A DNA stretch of 51,001 nt from Canicola haemoglobinophilus (lineage in GTDB: Bacteria > Pseudomonadota > Gammaproteobacteria > Enterobacterales > Pasteurellaceae): NCBI RefSeq assembly GCF_002015075.1, contig NZ_MUXZ01000030.1, positions 1 to 51,001 of the forward strand. Reading direction: 5' to 3'. Numbering within the stretch: position 1 is the stretch's first letter; the number at the start of each line of letters is the position of its first letter. This document shows, one piece after another, positions 9,039 through 17,888 of this stretch. Made by a program: the position numbers and the translations under genes. A model generated the notes under the pieces. The model was not told the origin of the DNA. It searched no databases and saw only the letters and a program-made list of their open reading frames with translations.

Positions 9039-10232
9039 ATGAGCAATGAAATTTCTTTCACTACGTCAACAATTCATACTGGACGTAATAAACGAGTGTG
9101 TAAAAATGCAGTAAATCCTGTTATTCAGCGTGCATCTTCATTAGTATTTGATACTTTAGCCGATAAGAAAGAGGCTACGATCAATCGTGCTAAAGGAGGA
9201 TTATTTTATGGACGCCGTGGAACCTTGACGCATTTTGCATTACAAGAATTAATGTGCGAACTTGAAGGTGGAGAGGGATGTTATTTTTATCCTTGTGGTG
9301 CAGCGGCAGTAAGTAATGCGATTTTATCCTTTGTTAAAACAGGTGATCATGTCTTAATAACAGGTGCAGCTTATGAGCCAACACAGGAATTATGTAATAC
9401 GCTTTTAAAAAAAATGGGGATTGCAACCACATTTTATGCTCCTCTAATAACTGGAGAAAAGATTGCTGATTTGGTTCAGCCTAACACCACAGTTTTATTC
9501 TTAGAGGCGCCGAGTTCGCTCACAATGGAAGTGCCTGATATTCCAGCAATTGTGCAAGCTGTCCGTAAAGTAAACCCAGAAATAGTAATAATGATTGATA
9601 ATACTTGGAGTGCTGGCGTGTTCTTTAAGGCTCTCGATTTTGGTATTGATATTTCCATCCAAGCTGGAACTAAATACTTAGTGGGGCATTCGGATACAAT
9701 GATTGGTACCGCAGTTGCTAATGCTCGTTGTTGGGAGCAATTGCGTGAAAACTCTTACTTAATGGGACAAATGGTTGATGCGGATACGGCTTATATGACA
9801 GCTCGTGGTATTCGTACTTTATTAGTTCGTTTAAAACAGCATCAAGAAAGTAGTATTAAAGTCGCTAAATGGTTATTGGAGCAACCAGAAGTAAAAACTG
9901 TTTATCATCCAGCCTTGCCAAGTTGTCCAGGACATCAATATTTTCAACGAGATTTTACTGGTTCCAGTGGACTATTTTCTTTTGAGTTAAACAAAAAACT
10001 TTCTCAGCAAGAATTAGAAAACTTTATGGATCATTTTAAGATTTTTACCATGGCATATTCTTGGGGCGGATTTGAATCCTTGATCTTACATAATCAACCA
10101 GAAGAAATTGCTAGAATTAGACCTAATATTGAACGTAAATTAACAGGTACATTAATTCGTGTGCATATTGGGTTAGAAGATGTTAATGATCTTATTGCTG
10201 ATCTTAAAGCTGGATTTGAACGTTTAAAATAA
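9039..10232 (+). CDS. metC: Cystathionine beta-lyase MetC
   Basis: PLP-dependent enzyme of the Cys/Met metabolism (trans-sulfuration) family that cleaves cystathionine to homocysteine, pyruvate and ammonia. Length is 397 residues from the ATG at 9039, which has GGAT at suitable spacing; an in-frame ATG at 9027 would add four residues and has no clear ribosome binding site. The PLP lysine is in SIQAGTKYLVGHSD, preceded by the DNTW aspartate. The AYSWGGFESL motif is specific for the MetC branch. It is one of two methionine-related genes in the window, the other being metJ. Confidence 0.93.
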   Translation: MSNEISFTTSTIHTGRNKRVCKNAVNPVIQRASSLVFDTLADKKEATINRAKGGLFYGRRGTLTHFALQELMCELEGGEGCYFYPCGAAAVSNAILSFVKTGDHVLITGAAYEPTQELCNTLLKKMGIATTFYAPLITGEKIADLVQPNTTVLFLEAPSSLTMEVPDIPAIVQAVRKVNPEIVIMIDNTWSAGVFFKALDFGIDISIQAGTKYLVGHSDTMIGTAVANARCWEQLRENSYLMGQMVDADTAYMTARGIRTLLVRLKQHQESSIKVAKWLLEQPEVKTVYHPALPSCPGHQYFQRDFTGSSGLFSFELNKKLSQQELENFMDHFKIFTMAYSWGGFESLILHNQPEEIARIRPNIERKLTGTLIRVHIGLEDVNDLIADLKAGFERLK

Positions 10233-10238
10233 TAAAAT

Positions 10239-10275
10239 AAGGCAAATAAGCACCGCACTTATTTGCCTTTTTATT
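10239..10275. terminator. Bidirectional terminator between metC and ubiD, containing an uptake sequence
   Basis: A 12-bp perfect stem AAGGCAAATAAG / CTTATTTGCCTT (10239-10250, 10258-10269) flanks a 7-base loop. The uptake sequence ACCGCACTT (10252-10260) forms the loop and the first bases of the right arm. It serves the two convergent genes. Confidence 0.85.
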
Positions 10276-10291
10276 TCTTCTAGGTCAATGT

Positions 10292-11767
10292 TTATTTTGA
10301 GCCTAAAATATCTAAACTTTCCCAAATATCATCAATTCGTTTAACCACATTTGGATCTTTTTTAATTGGCGTTCCCCATTCACGTTGGGTTTCGCCAGCC
10401 CATTTATTGGTTGCATCTATTCCCATTTTTGAGCCAAGACCAGCTACTGGAGATGCAAAATCAAGATAATCAATCGGTGTATTTTCTACAATCGTACAGT
10501 CTCGAGCAGGATCGCTACGAGTTGTAATCGCCCAAATTACATCTTTCCAATCACGTGCATTGACATCATCATCACAAACAATCACAAATTTTGTGTACAT
10601 AAATTGACGTAAGAATGACCATACTCCCATCATGACCCTTTTCGCATGACCTGCATATTGTTTTTTCATCGTTACAACCGCAAGACGATAAGAGCAGCCT
10701 TCAGGGGGAAGATAAAAATCTACGATCTCTGGGAATTGTTTTTGCAAGATAGGAATAAATACTTCATTGAGTGCTTCCCCTAAAACCGCTGGTTCATCAG
10801 GTGGGCGACCCGTATAAGTAGAATGGTAAATAGGATCTTTACGCATTGTTATATGAGTAACAGTAAATACAGGGAAGTATTCTTGCTCATTATAATAGCC
10901 AGTATGATCCCCGTAAGGTCCTTCAAGTGCGGTCTCTTTTGGATCAATATACCCCTCCAAAATAATCTCTGCACTTGCAGGAACTTCAAGATCGTTACTA
11001 ATGGAGTTTACTACTTCCGTTTTGTTGCCTCGCAATAATCCAGCAAAGGCATATTCAGATAAGGTATCAGGCACTGGCGTTACAGCGCCTAAAATAGTGG
11101 CTGGATCAGCACCTAAAGCAACTGACACAGGAAATGGTTGATCTGGATATGTTTCTTTCCAATCTTGAAAATCTAAAGCGCCGCCACGATGAGATAACCA
11201 ACGCATAATCAATTTATTTTTGCCAATTAATTGCTGGCGATAAATACCTAAATTTTGCCGTTTTTTGTTTGGACCTTTGGTAATAGTCAGTCCCCATGTT
11301 ACTAGAGGTGCAATATCACCTTTCCAACAATGCATAATAGGTAATTTGTATAAATCAACATCATCGCCCGAAAGTACGATTTGTTGACATTCAGCCTTCC
11401 CTAATACCTTTGTTGGCATATTTAGCACTTGTTTAAATCGTGGCAGGCTTGACCATAGGTCTTTGAAACTCTTTGGGGGTTCAGGCTCTTTAAGAAAAGC
11501 CAATAGTTTTCCTACATCACGTAATGCACTAACTTCTTCCTGTCCCATACCGAGAGCAACACGTTTTGGTGTGCCAAATAAATTGCACAGTACAGGAATG
11601 TCATAGCCTTTTGGATTTTCAAATAGCAAGGCTGGACCGCCAGCGCGTAAAGTGCGGTCAGAAATTTCAGTCATTTCTAAATAAGGATCGATTTCTTGCG
11701 TGATCCTTTTGAGTTCGCCTTGTTTTTCTAACAGTTCGAGGAAATCCCGTAGATTTTTATATTTCAT
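10292..11767 (-). CDS. ubiD: 4-hydroxy-3-polyprenylbenzoate decarboxylase UbiD
   Basis: Prenylated-FMN dependent decarboxylase of ubiquinone biosynthesis, 491 residues, close to the 497 of E. coli. Characteristic segments are MKYKNLRDFLELLEKQGEL at the N-terminus, GIYRQQLIGKN, and the EGPYGDHTGYYNEQEYFPVF segment that carries the catalytic acidic residues. It needs the UbiX prenyltransferase to make its cofactor; ubiX is not in this window. It is a single gene, convergent with metC and divergent from smpB. An uptake sequence sits within the coding region near 11649. Confidence 0.95.
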   Translation of the reverse strand: MKYKNLRDFLELLEKQGELKRITQEIDPYLEMTEISDRTLRAGGPALLFENPKGYDIPVLCNLFGTPKRVALGMGQEEVSALRDVGKLLAFLKEPEPPKSFKDLWSSLPRFKQVLNMPTKVLGKAECQQIVLSGDDVDLYKLPIMHCWKGDIAPLVTWGLTITKGPNKKRQNLGIYRQQLIGKNKLIMRWLSHRGGALDFQDWKETYPDQPFPVSVALGADPATILGAVTPVPDTLSEYAFAGLLRGNKTEVVNSISNDLEVPASAEIILEGYIDPKETALEGPYGDHTGYYNEQEYFPVFTVTHITMRKDPIYHSTYTGRPPDEPAVLGEALNEVFIPILQKQFPEIVDFYLPPEGCSYRLAVVTMKKQYAGHAKRVMMGVWSFLRQFMYTKFVIVCDDDVNARDWKDVIWAITTRSDPARDCTIVENTPIDYLDFASPVAGLGSKMGIDATNKWAGETQREWGTPIKKDPNVVKRIDDIWESLDILGSK

Positions 11768-11896
11768 ATTTTATTTAAAGGGTTGTCAAAAATATCAGCA
11801 TTGTTATAGAGAATGTTATGTAATGCAAGCCTTTTTGCGATCTTTGCTGAGATTGGGTAAAATGCGGAAAATTTTTTTGATGAGATCTGAATTTAT

Positions 11897-12379
11897 ATGA
11901 CGAAGAAAAAAGCAAAAGTTGCATCTAATACCATTGCCTTAAATAAACGAGCAAGACATGATTATTTTATAGAAGATGAAATTGAAGCTGGTCTTTCTTT
12001 GCAAGGCTGGGAAGTGAAATCAATGCGTGCTGGTAAGGCAAGTATTGGCGATAGTTATATTATTTTTAAAGATGGTGAAGCATATTTATTTGGCGCCACT
12101 ATTCAGCCACTCAACGTGGCTTCCACTCATATTGTTTGTGATCCCACAAGAACACGTAAACTGTTATTAAAGCAGAAAGAATTAGCCTCATTGTTTGGTA
12201 AGGCAAACCGAGACGGTTTTACTATTGTCGCACTTTCATTGTATTGGAAAGGACCTTGGGCAAAAGTCAAAATTGGCTTAGCAAAAGGGAAAAAATTACA
12301 TGATAAGCGTGAAGATATTAAAGATCGTGAGTGGAAAGTAGCAAAAGAACGCATTATGAAAAATGCCCAAAGAGGATAA
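11897..12379 (+). CDS. smpB: SsrA-binding protein SmpB
   Basis: Partner of tmRNA in trans-translation; it binds tmRNA and rescues stalled ribosomes. The 160-residue protein shows the OB-fold signature NKRARHDYFIEDEIEAGLSL, GWEVKSMRAGKASIGDSY and a basic C-terminal tail (GKKLHDKREDIKDREWKVAKER). The start ATG at 11897 follows a weak GAGATCTGAA ribosome binding sequence. The tmRNA gene itself was not found nearby. A paired-uptake-sequence terminator follows. Confidence 0.96.
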   Translation: MTKKKAKVASNTIALNKRARHDYFIEDEIEAGLSLQGWEVKSMRAGKASIGDSYIIFKDGEAYLFGATIQPLNVASTHIVCDPTRTRKLLLKQKELASLFGKANRDGFTIVALSLYWKGPWAKVKIGLAKGKKLHDKREDIKDREWKVAKERIMKNAQRG

Positions 12380-12380
12380 A

Positions 12381-12410
12381 AAAGTGCGGTCAATTTTGAC
12401 CGCTCTTTTT
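12381..12410. terminator. Bidirectional terminator made of inverted uptake sequences
   Basis: AAAGTGCGGTCAA (12381-12393) pairs with TTGACCGCTCTTT (12396-12408) with one mismatched pair, giving a strong hairpin with A and T runs on both sides. It lies between convergent smpB and the DUF2489 gene. Confidence 0.85.
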
Positions 12411-12843
12411 AAAGCTTTTCCAAATAATTTAATAACAAAGGAAGTTCCTTTTTAATTTTTTTTTCTAAATCTACTTCAGAGCTTTCACGTTGTAAATCTA
12501 AGCGCATACGTTCATTTTTCTTTAATGTTCGGCGTGCTTCATGAGTTGGCATATCCATGACGACTTCATAGAGTTGATACATAGAGGCATAATTTTTTAA
12601 GGAGTGTCCTAGTGGTTCGAGTAACATTTTTAGGCGAATCACCCCTTCAGATAAATTACATTCACCACTTTGCATCGCTTTGGCAATAATTTCACAGCTT
12701 TCTTTTAGACGCTTAGTGCGAGCAAGTTTGGCTTGTGAAAACGCCTTTTTCTGTTTTTGCAAGGCAAGCAATAAATAGATTGCATAGCCAAGCATGGCGT
12801 TAATAATCAGTAGCGCTAAGATAATTAAAATTGTTGTCCACAT
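12409..12843 (-). CDS. DUF2489 family single-pass membrane protein
   Basis: A 144-residue protein with one N-terminal membrane segment (residues about 4-27, TILIILALLIINAMLGYAIYL) followed by a charged, helical cytoplasmic domain ending in KKELPLLLNYLEKL. It matches the DUF2489 family of gamma-proteobacteria in its short TM-plus-helical layout. Its function is unknown. It begins five bases after yihI ends, so the two are co-transcribed leftward. The coding region runs into the shared terminator on the left. Confidence 0.7.
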   Translation of the reverse strand: MWTTILIILALLIINAMLGYAIYLLLALQKQKKAFSQAKLARTKRLKESCEIIAKAMQSGECNLSEGVIRLKMLLEPLGHSLKNYASMYQLYEVVMDMPTHEARRTLKKNERMRLDLQRESSEVDLEKKIKKELPLLLNYLEKL

Positions 12844-12848
12844 AATTG

Positions 12849-13418
12849 TTATTTAAATTGGTTAATATCAATGTTTTCAAAAGTGCGGTATAAATCATCT
12901 TCACTTTCGTCTTCATCTTCAATGCCAAGCTCATCCATTAATTCCGCAATACGATCTAGACATTGATCCACAAAGGCTTGATCTTCTTTGTTTAAGGTTT
13001 TACCTGCATCAAGCTGATCTAATAATTGATTTAAACATTCATTATTTTCAAGTTGCTCAAGCTCTAGCATTGGATCAATTGTTTTTGCTTTTTCTTCTAA
13101 AACAACTTTAGGAATAAACATCCCTTTTTCTGGTTTATTGACGAACTCAACAATTAGAGGTACTTTTTTACGACTGCCAATTCGAGGATCTTTTTTCTCA
13201 TTGAGTGTTACTGCTTTATTGGTATCTACCGCACTATGACGCGAGCCTGCACTTAATCCTTTATGTTTTTTCTTTCTTTTTTCTTCACGCGCTTTCGCAT
13301 CCAGTTCATAGCGTGTTAGTTTCTTGCCTAGACGTGATGGTAGATTATCAGGGCGTTTATCTGCTTTACGGATAGGCATAATATCGGTTATTCGACGTGT
13401 TTTTTTTGTACGAGCCAT
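12849..13418 (-). CDS. yihI: Der GTPase-activating protein YihI
   Basis: A 189-residue highly charged protein. The N-terminal half is lysine and arginine rich (MARTKKTRRITDIMPIRKADK, LGKKLTRYELDAKAREEKRKKKHKG) and the C-terminal half acidic (DELGIEDEDESEDDLYRTFENID). This bipolar layout is typical of YihI, which stimulates the GTPase Der (EngA) and so modulates 50S ribosome assembly. It is the first gene of a two-gene leftward unit with the DUF2489 gene. Start at the minus-strand ATG follows AAAGAGATA. Confidence 0.85.
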   Translation of the reverse strand: MARTKKTRRITDIMPIRKADKRPDNLPSRLGKKLTRYELDAKAREEKRKKKHKGLSAGSRHSAVDTNKAVTLNEKKDPRIGSRKKVPLIVEFVNKPEKGMFIPKVVLEEKAKTIDPMLELEQLENNECLNQLLDQLDAGKTLNKEDQAFVDQCLDRIAELMDELGIEDEDESEDDLYRTFENIDINQFK

Positions 13419-13480
13419 TGTATTTATCTCTTTGTTATAACGGTGGTGGATTGTAACATTGCCAAGTGAAATTCACTAAC

Positions 13481-13508
13481 AAAAAAGCGGTCAATACGAC
13501 CGCACTTG
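13481..13508 (-). terminator. Terminator of metJ
   Basis: GCGGTC (13487-13492) pairs with GACCGC (13498-13503). Read leftward, the hairpin is followed by a run of six T residues. The right arm is an uptake sequence (ACCGCACTT, 13500-13508 region). Confidence 0.75.
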
Positions 13509-13535
13509 CTGGAATAATTCAATAGACTTAAGCTA

Positions 13536-13853
13536 TTAGTATTCCCATTCATCAGGATTTATTCCTAAATCCCTCATTATCTGTTTTGCACTTTCAGGGA
13601 TCTCATCATGACGTTCTTTTAATAAATCTTCATCGGTCGGTAAGGGTTGACCTGTGAATGCGTGCAAGAACGCCTCGCATAATAGCTCACTGTTTGTCGC
13701 ATGACGTAAATTACGGAGCTGGCGGCGAGTGCGCTCATTGGTTAAGATTTCTAATACTTTAATTGGAATAGAAACGGTAATTTTTTTGACTTGTTCGCTC
13801 TTTTTACCATGTTCTGCGTAAGGGCTAATATATTTTCCGTCCCAATCTGCCAT
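13536..13853 (-). CDS. metJ: Methionine repressor MetJ
   Basis: S-adenosylmethionine-dependent ribbon-helix-helix repressor of methionine biosynthesis, 105 residues as in E. coli. The DNA-binding beta strand is KKITVSIPIKVLEILTNERT; the following RRQLRNLRHATNSELLCEAFLHAFTGQPLP helices are highly conserved. It is a monocistronic leftward gene. Two tandem met-box-like octamers about 70-80 bases upstream (13921-13936) suggest autoregulation. Confidence 0.97.
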   Translation of the reverse strand: MADWDGKYISPYAEHGKKSEQVKKITVSIPIKVLEILTNERTRRQLRNLRHATNSELLCEAFLHAFTGQPLPTDEDLLKERHDEIPESAKQIMRDLGINPDEWEY

Positions 13854-13920
13854 TTTATTGATCCTTAATAACCTTAATAAGATTAAGCATTCTAATAAAA
13901 AATGGGTGAAATAACAATCT

Positions 13921-13936
13921 AGACTTCTAGATAGCT
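13921..13936. promoter_or_regulatory. Tandem met-box-like operator upstream of metJ
   Basis: The octamers AGACTTCT (7 of 8 to the AGACGTCT met box) and AGATAGCT (about 5 of 8) lie head to tail. MetJ binds two or more adjacent octamers, so this is a plausible autoregulatory operator. The second octamer is weak. Confidence 0.5.
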
Positions 13937-13962
13937 AAGAATTAATTTTGCTAGATATAAAA

Positions 13963-13986
13963 AAGAAGAGCCTAATGGCCCTTCTT
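13963..13986 (-). terminator. Terminator of the groESL operon
   Basis: The stem AAGAAGAGCC / GGCCCTTCTT (13963-13972, 13977-13986) has a TAAT loop and one G-U pair on the leftward transcript, followed by a T run (the A run at 13957-13964). It lies 27 bases after the groEL stop. Confidence 0.8.
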
Positions 13987-14012
13987 AAATGTTAGTGAGA
14001 ACGGTGGGGGAA

Positions 14013-15656
14013 TTACATCATTCCGCCCATTCCACCCATGCCGCCCATACCAGCGCCTAGGTCAGCTTTTTCATCTTTTGGTAGATCAGTTACCATACAT
14101 TCTGTAGTAATCATTAAGCCAGCAATAGATGCAGCAAATTGTAGTGCAGAACGAGTTACTTTAGTTGGATCTAAAATACCCATTGTGATCATATCGCCAT
14201 ATTGTTCAGTGCCAGCGTTGTAACCGAAGTTTCCTTCGCCATTTTTCACCGCACTTGCTACAACTGAAGCTTCTTCCCCTGCGTTAGTTACGATTTGACG
14301 CAGTGGGGCTTCCATTGCACGTAAAGCAAGTTTGATACCTACATTTTGGTCTTCATTATCGCCTTTTAAGGTTGTGGCAACTTTAGTCGCTGCACGAATT
14401 AATGCAACACCACCACCAGCAACAATACCTTCTTCAACTGCTGCACGAGTTGCATGTAATGCATCATCAACACGATCTTTTTTCTCTTTCATTTCAACTT
14501 CAGTCGCAGCACCGACTTTAATGACTGCTACACCGCCAGCTAATTTTGCAACGCGCTCTTGTAGTTTTTCTTTGTCATAATCTGAAGTTGCTTCTTCAAT
14601 TTGTTGACGGATTTGAGCAACACGACCTTTAATTTGCGCTTCATTACCGATACCATCAATAATGGTTGTGTTATCTTTGTTAATGACAACTCGTTTTGCT
14701 TGTCCTAAATCTTCAAGCGTCGCTTTCTCAAGTTCCATACCAATTTCTTCAGAAATCACAGTACCTGCAGTTAAGATTGCAATATCTTGTAGCATTGCTT
14801 TACGGCGATCGCCAAAGCCTGGCGCTTTCACTGCAGCTACTTTTACGATACCACGCATCGTATTCACTACTAAGGTTGCAAGCGCTTCACCTTCAACATC
14901 TTCTGCAATAATTAATAATGGTTTACCTGCTTTTGCCACACCTTCTAATACTGGTAATAATTCACGAATATTAGAGATTTTTTTATCAACAAGAAGAATG
15001 AATGGATTATCTAATTCAACAGTAGCGGCTTCTGGTTTGTTGATGAAATATGGCGATAAATAACCACGGTCAAACTGCATACCTTCCACTACATCTAATT
15101 CATCAGAAAGACCTGAGCCATCTTCTACGGTAATAACGCCTTCTTTACCCACTTTTTCCATTGCTTGTGCAATAAGTTTTCCAACCGTTTCATCAGAGTT
15201 AGCTGAAATGGTACCAACTTGTTCAATTTCTTTTGAAGTTTCGCAAGGTTTAGAAAGCACTTTTAGCTCTTCAACTACCGCACTTACAGCTTTATCAATA
15301 CCACGTTTTAAATCCATTGGATTCATACCAGCAGCCACAGCTTTTAAACCTTCGTTTACGATAGCTTGCGCTAATACAGTTGCTGTTGTTGTACCATCAC
15401 CCGCCGCATCATTGGCTTTAGATGCTACTTCTTTTACCATTTGTGCCCCCATGTTTTCGAATTTATCTTCTAATTCGATTTCACGAGCTACAGAAACACC
15501 ATCTTTAGTAATAGTTGGTGAACCAAAAGCTTTGTCTAAAATGACATTGCGACCTTTAGGCCCTAAGGTTACTTTTACTGCGTCTGCTAATACGTTAACG
15601 CCCTTTAACATTTTTACACGAGCATCATTACCGAATTTTACGTCTTTTGCTGCCAT
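14013..15656 (-). CDS. groEL: Chaperonin GroEL (60 kDa)
   Basis: ATP-driven tetradecameric folding chamber, 547 residues. It begins MAAKDVKFGNDARVKML. The nucleotide-binding segment VTLGPKGRNVILDK and the DGTTTATVLAQ motif are present, and it ends in the flexible GGM repeat tail (GGMGGMGGMM). It is the second gene of groES-groEL, 99 bases after groES. The ribosome binding site AATAAAGAAA is modest. Codon use is markedly biased, as expected for a highly expressed gene. Confidence 0.99.
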   Translation of the reverse strand: MAAKDVKFGNDARVKMLKGVNVLADAVKVTLGPKGRNVILDKAFGSPTITKDGVSVAREIELEDKFENMGAQMVKEVASKANDAAGDGTTTATVLAQAIVNEGLKAVAAGMNPMDLKRGIDKAVSAVVEELKVLSKPCETSKEIEQVGTISANSDETVGKLIAQAMEKVGKEGVITVEDGSGLSDELDVVEGMQFDRGYLSPYFINKPEAATVELDNPFILLVDKKISNIRELLPVLEGVAKAGKPLLIIAEDVEGEALATLVVNTMRGIVKVAAVKAPGFGDRRKAMLQDIAILTAGTVISEEIGMELEKATLEDLGQAKRVVINKDNTTIIDGIGNEAQIKGRVAQIRQQIEEATSDYDKEKLQERVAKLAGGVAVIKVGAATEVEMKEKKDRVDDALHATRAAVEEGIVAGGGVALIRAATKVATTLKGDNEDQNVGIKLALRAMEAPLRQIVTNAGEEASVVASAVKNGEGNFGYNAGTEQYGDMITMGILDPTKVTRSALQFAASIAGLMITTECMVTDLPKDEKADLGAGMGGMGGMGGMM

Positions 15657-15719
15657 TTTCTTTATTCCTATCTTAATTATTGTGAGGCAAATAATTTGCC
15701 ATAAAATTTAAATTTCCTT

Positions 15720-15739
15720 GGGCGAAAGATGTTTCGCCC
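15720..15739 (-). other. Intercistronic hairpin between groES and groEL
   Basis: GGGCGAAA and TTTCGCCC form a perfect 8-bp stem with a 4-base loop in the 99-base groES-groEL spacer. Read leftward it is not followed by a T run but by AAGGAAATTTAAATTTT, so it is unlikely to be an intrinsic terminator. A role in mRNA stability or processing is possible. Confidence 0.55.
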
Positions 15740-15755
15740 CTACAAATAAAACTTT

Positions 15756-16046
15756 TTATTCTACGATTGCCAAAATATCATTTTCAGAGATGATTAATAC
15801 TTCTTCGCCGTCAATTTTTTCTGATTTTACGCCATATCCATCATTGAAAATTACTGTATCACCCACTTTAACATCTAATGGTTGAACAGTACCGTTTTCT
15901 AAAATACGACCTTTACCAACGGCTAATACTTTAGCACGAGTGGATTTTGTTGCTGCTGAGCCAGTTAGCACAATACCACCAGCAGATAGCGTTTCTACTT
16001 CTTCACGTTTAATAATGACACGATCATGTAATGGACGAATATTCAT
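15756..16046 (-). CDS. groES: Co-chaperonin GroES (10 kDa)
   Basis: Heptameric lid of GroEL, 96 residues. It begins MNIRPLHDRVIIKREEVE, has the mobile loop ETLSAGGIVLTGSAATKSTRA and ends NDILAIVE. It is the first gene of the groESL operon; the ribosome binding site AAGGAAATC precedes the ATG. A sigma-32 promoter is found 40-70 bases upstream. Confidence 0.98.
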   Translation of the reverse strand: MNIRPLHDRVIIKREEVETLSAGGIVLTGSAATKSTRAKVLAVGKGRILENGTVQPLDVKVGDTVIFNDGYGVKSEKIDGEEVLIISENDILAIVE

Positions 16047-16086
16047 GGTTTGATTTCCTTATTAATAAAAAATTAAAGCGGTCACT

Positions 16087-16114
16087 ATATGGGGGAGATT
16101 TTTATGCTTTCAAG
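16087..16114 (-). promoter_or_regulatory. Sigma-32 heat-shock promoter of groESL
   Basis: On the leftward strand the -35 element CTTGAAA (plus positions 16108-16114) and the -10 element CCCCATAT (plus 16087-16094) are separated by 13 bases. Both match the sigma-32 consensus CTTGAAA / CCCCATNT at every specified position. The -10 lies about 40 bases before the groES start. Confidence 0.9.
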
Positions 16115-16191
16115 GGGATTTTTTATTTAATTTACCCCTAAAAAAACTAATGAATTTTATAAAAAATATGTCGATGAAGGGAATGATAAAA

Positions 16192-16207
16192 AGTGATCTG
16201 GATCACA
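16192..16207. promoter_or_regulatory. CRP-binding site upstream of aspA
   Basis: AGTGATCTGGATCACA matches the CRP consensus TGTGATCTAGATCACA at 14 of 16 positions and is nearly palindromic. It lies 72 bases before the aspA start, a usual activating distance. In E. coli aspA is also CRP dependent. Confidence 0.8.
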
Positions 16208-16278
16208 TTTTTAAGCTATTATCTACCCTATAATGATTAAGATTTTTTAATCCATTTAAAGTTAAAAAGGAAATAATT

Positions 16279-17694
16279 ATGACAACAAGAAAAGAAGTTG
16301 ATTTACTTGGTGAACGTGATGTGCCAGCAGATGCTTATTGGGGTATTCATACATTAAGAGCGGTAGAGAATTTTAACATTTCTAATGTGACTATTTCTGA
16401 TGTGCCAGAATTTGTTCGTGGTATGGTTATGGTAAAAAAAGCGACCGCACTTGCAAATGGAGAATTAGGCGCAATTCCAGATCAAATTGCACAAGCCATT
16501 GTGAAAGCATGTGATGCAATTTTAGTTGATGGTAAATGTATGGACCAATTCCCGTCAGATGTGTATCAAGGTGGTGCGGGTACTTCTGTGAATATGAACA
16601 CCAATGAAGTGGTGGCTAATTTAGCATTAGAAATTTTAGGTCATAAAAAAGGTGAATATAACATTTTAGACCCAATGGATCATGTTAATGCCAGCCAATC
16701 TACAAACGATGCTTATCCAACAGGCTTCCGTATCGCTGTTTACAACAGCATTATGAAATTAGTGACAAAAGTGCTTTATTTACAACAAGGATTTGAAAAT
16801 AAAGCAAAAGAGTTCGCTAATATCTTAAAAATGGGACGTACTCAATTACAAGATGCAGTTCCTATGACTGTGGGACAAGAGTTTAAGGCGTTTTCTGTAT
16901 TACTAGACGAAGAAGTACGCAATTTAACTCGTACAGCTGAATTATTATTAGAAGTAAACTTAGGGGCAACTGCTATTGGTACTGGGTTAAATACACCACA
17001 AGGCTATTCAGAATTAGTAGTTAAACGTTTATCTGAGGTCTCTGGCTTACCTTGTACAGTGGCTCCAAACCTAATTGAAGCAACTTCAGACTGTGGTGCT
17101 TATGTAATGGTTCATGGTGCATTAAAACGTACAGCAGTGAAATTATCTAAAGTATGTAATGACTTACGTTTACTTTCATCAGGTCCTCGTGCTGGTTTAA
17201 ATGAAATCAACTTGCCAGAGTTACAAGCTGGTTCTTCCATCATGCCAGCAAAAGTAAACCCTGTTGTACCAGAGGTTGTTAACCAAGTTTGTTTCAAAGT
17301 GATTGGTAACGATACAACTGTAACTTTTGCTGCTGAAGCGGGGCAATTACAATTAAACGTAATGGAACCAGTAATTGGTCAAGCAATGTTTGAAAGTATT
17401 GATATTTTAACTAATGCTTGTGTGAATTTACGCGATAAATGTGTTGATGGAATCACTGTAAACAAAGAAATTTGTGAAAACTATGTATTTAACTCTATCG
17501 GTATCGTGACTTACTTAAACCCATTTATTGGTCACCACAATGGTGATATCGTGGGCAAAACTTGTGCTCAAACAGGCCGTGGGGTGCGTGAAGTTGTATT
17601 AGAAATGGAATTATTAACAGAAGAAGAATTAGATAATATTCTTTCTGTGGAAAATTTAATGAACCCTACTTACAAAGCTAAATTACATAAATAA
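16279..17694 (+). CDS. aspA: Aspartate ammonia-lyase (aspartase)
   Basis: Fumarase/aspartase superfamily enzyme that converts L-aspartate to fumarate and ammonia, feeding anaerobic fumarate respiration. It has 471 residues. The superfamily signature GSSIMPAKVNPVVPE (catalytic serine loop) is intact; SQSTNDAYPT and MGRTQLQDAVPMT supply other active-site segments. The ribosome binding site AAAAAGGAAA precedes the ATG. It is monocistronic, with a CRP site upstream and a terminator at 17715-17745. Confidence 0.97.
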   Translation: MTTRKEVDLLGERDVPADAYWGIHTLRAVENFNISNVTISDVPEFVRGMVMVKKATALANGELGAIPDQIAQAIVKACDAILVDGKCMDQFPSDVYQGGAGTSVNMNTNEVVANLALEILGHKKGEYNILDPMDHVNASQSTNDAYPTGFRIAVYNSIMKLVTKVLYLQQGFENKAKEFANILKMGRTQLQDAVPMTVGQEFKAFSVLLDEEVRNLTRTAELLLEVNLGATAIGTGLNTPQGYSELVVKRLSEVSGLPCTVAPNLIEATSDCGAYVMVHGALKRTAVKLSKVCNDLRLLSSGPRAGLNEINLPELQAGSSIMPAKVNPVVPEVVNQVCFKVIGNDTTVTFAAEAGQLQLNVMEPVIGQAMFESIDILTNACVNLRDKCVDGITVNKEICENYVFNSIGIVTYLNPFIGHHNGDIVGKTCAQTGRGVREVVLEMELLTEEELDNILSVENLMNPTYKAKLHK

Positions 17695-17714
17695 AATAAT
17701 TATTTAGTTCCCAG

Positions 17715-17745
17715 ATAGGCATATAGCAAATATATGCCTATTTTT
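17715..17745 (+). terminator. Terminator of aspA
   Basis: A 10-bp perfect stem ATAGGCATAT / ATATGCCTAT (17715-17724, 17732-17741) is followed by a T run. Confidence 0.85.
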
Positions 17746-17791
17746 ATATTTATCTCTATGTCCCCACATGTTGTGAAAAATCTGTAAAGAA

Positions 17792-17807
17792 TGTGTTTCT
17801 TGTCACA
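17792..17807. promoter_or_regulatory. CRP-like site upstream of maeB
   Basis: TGTGTTTCTTGTCACA has nine of the ten half-site bases TGTGA-N6-TCACA and lies about 82 bases before the maeB start. It is a candidate only. Confidence 0.45.
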
Positions 17808-17888
17808 TTTTTTGCCTGTTTTTTTGTCTATAATGGATTAAATTTTTGTCCAAGTTGAAATGAAAAATAGTTAATGTAAGGAAAAATT

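Noticed and set aside
14038..15711. Several long open frames on the plus strand opposite groEL (up to about 167 codons)
   Set aside because: They lie wholly antisense to a strongly biased, highly conserved gene and show no domain or ribosome binding site; they are artefacts of GroEL codon use.
15720..15739. Hairpin between groES and groEL as an intrinsic terminator
   Set aside because: There is no T run on the leftward transcript, and termination before groEL would make little sense.
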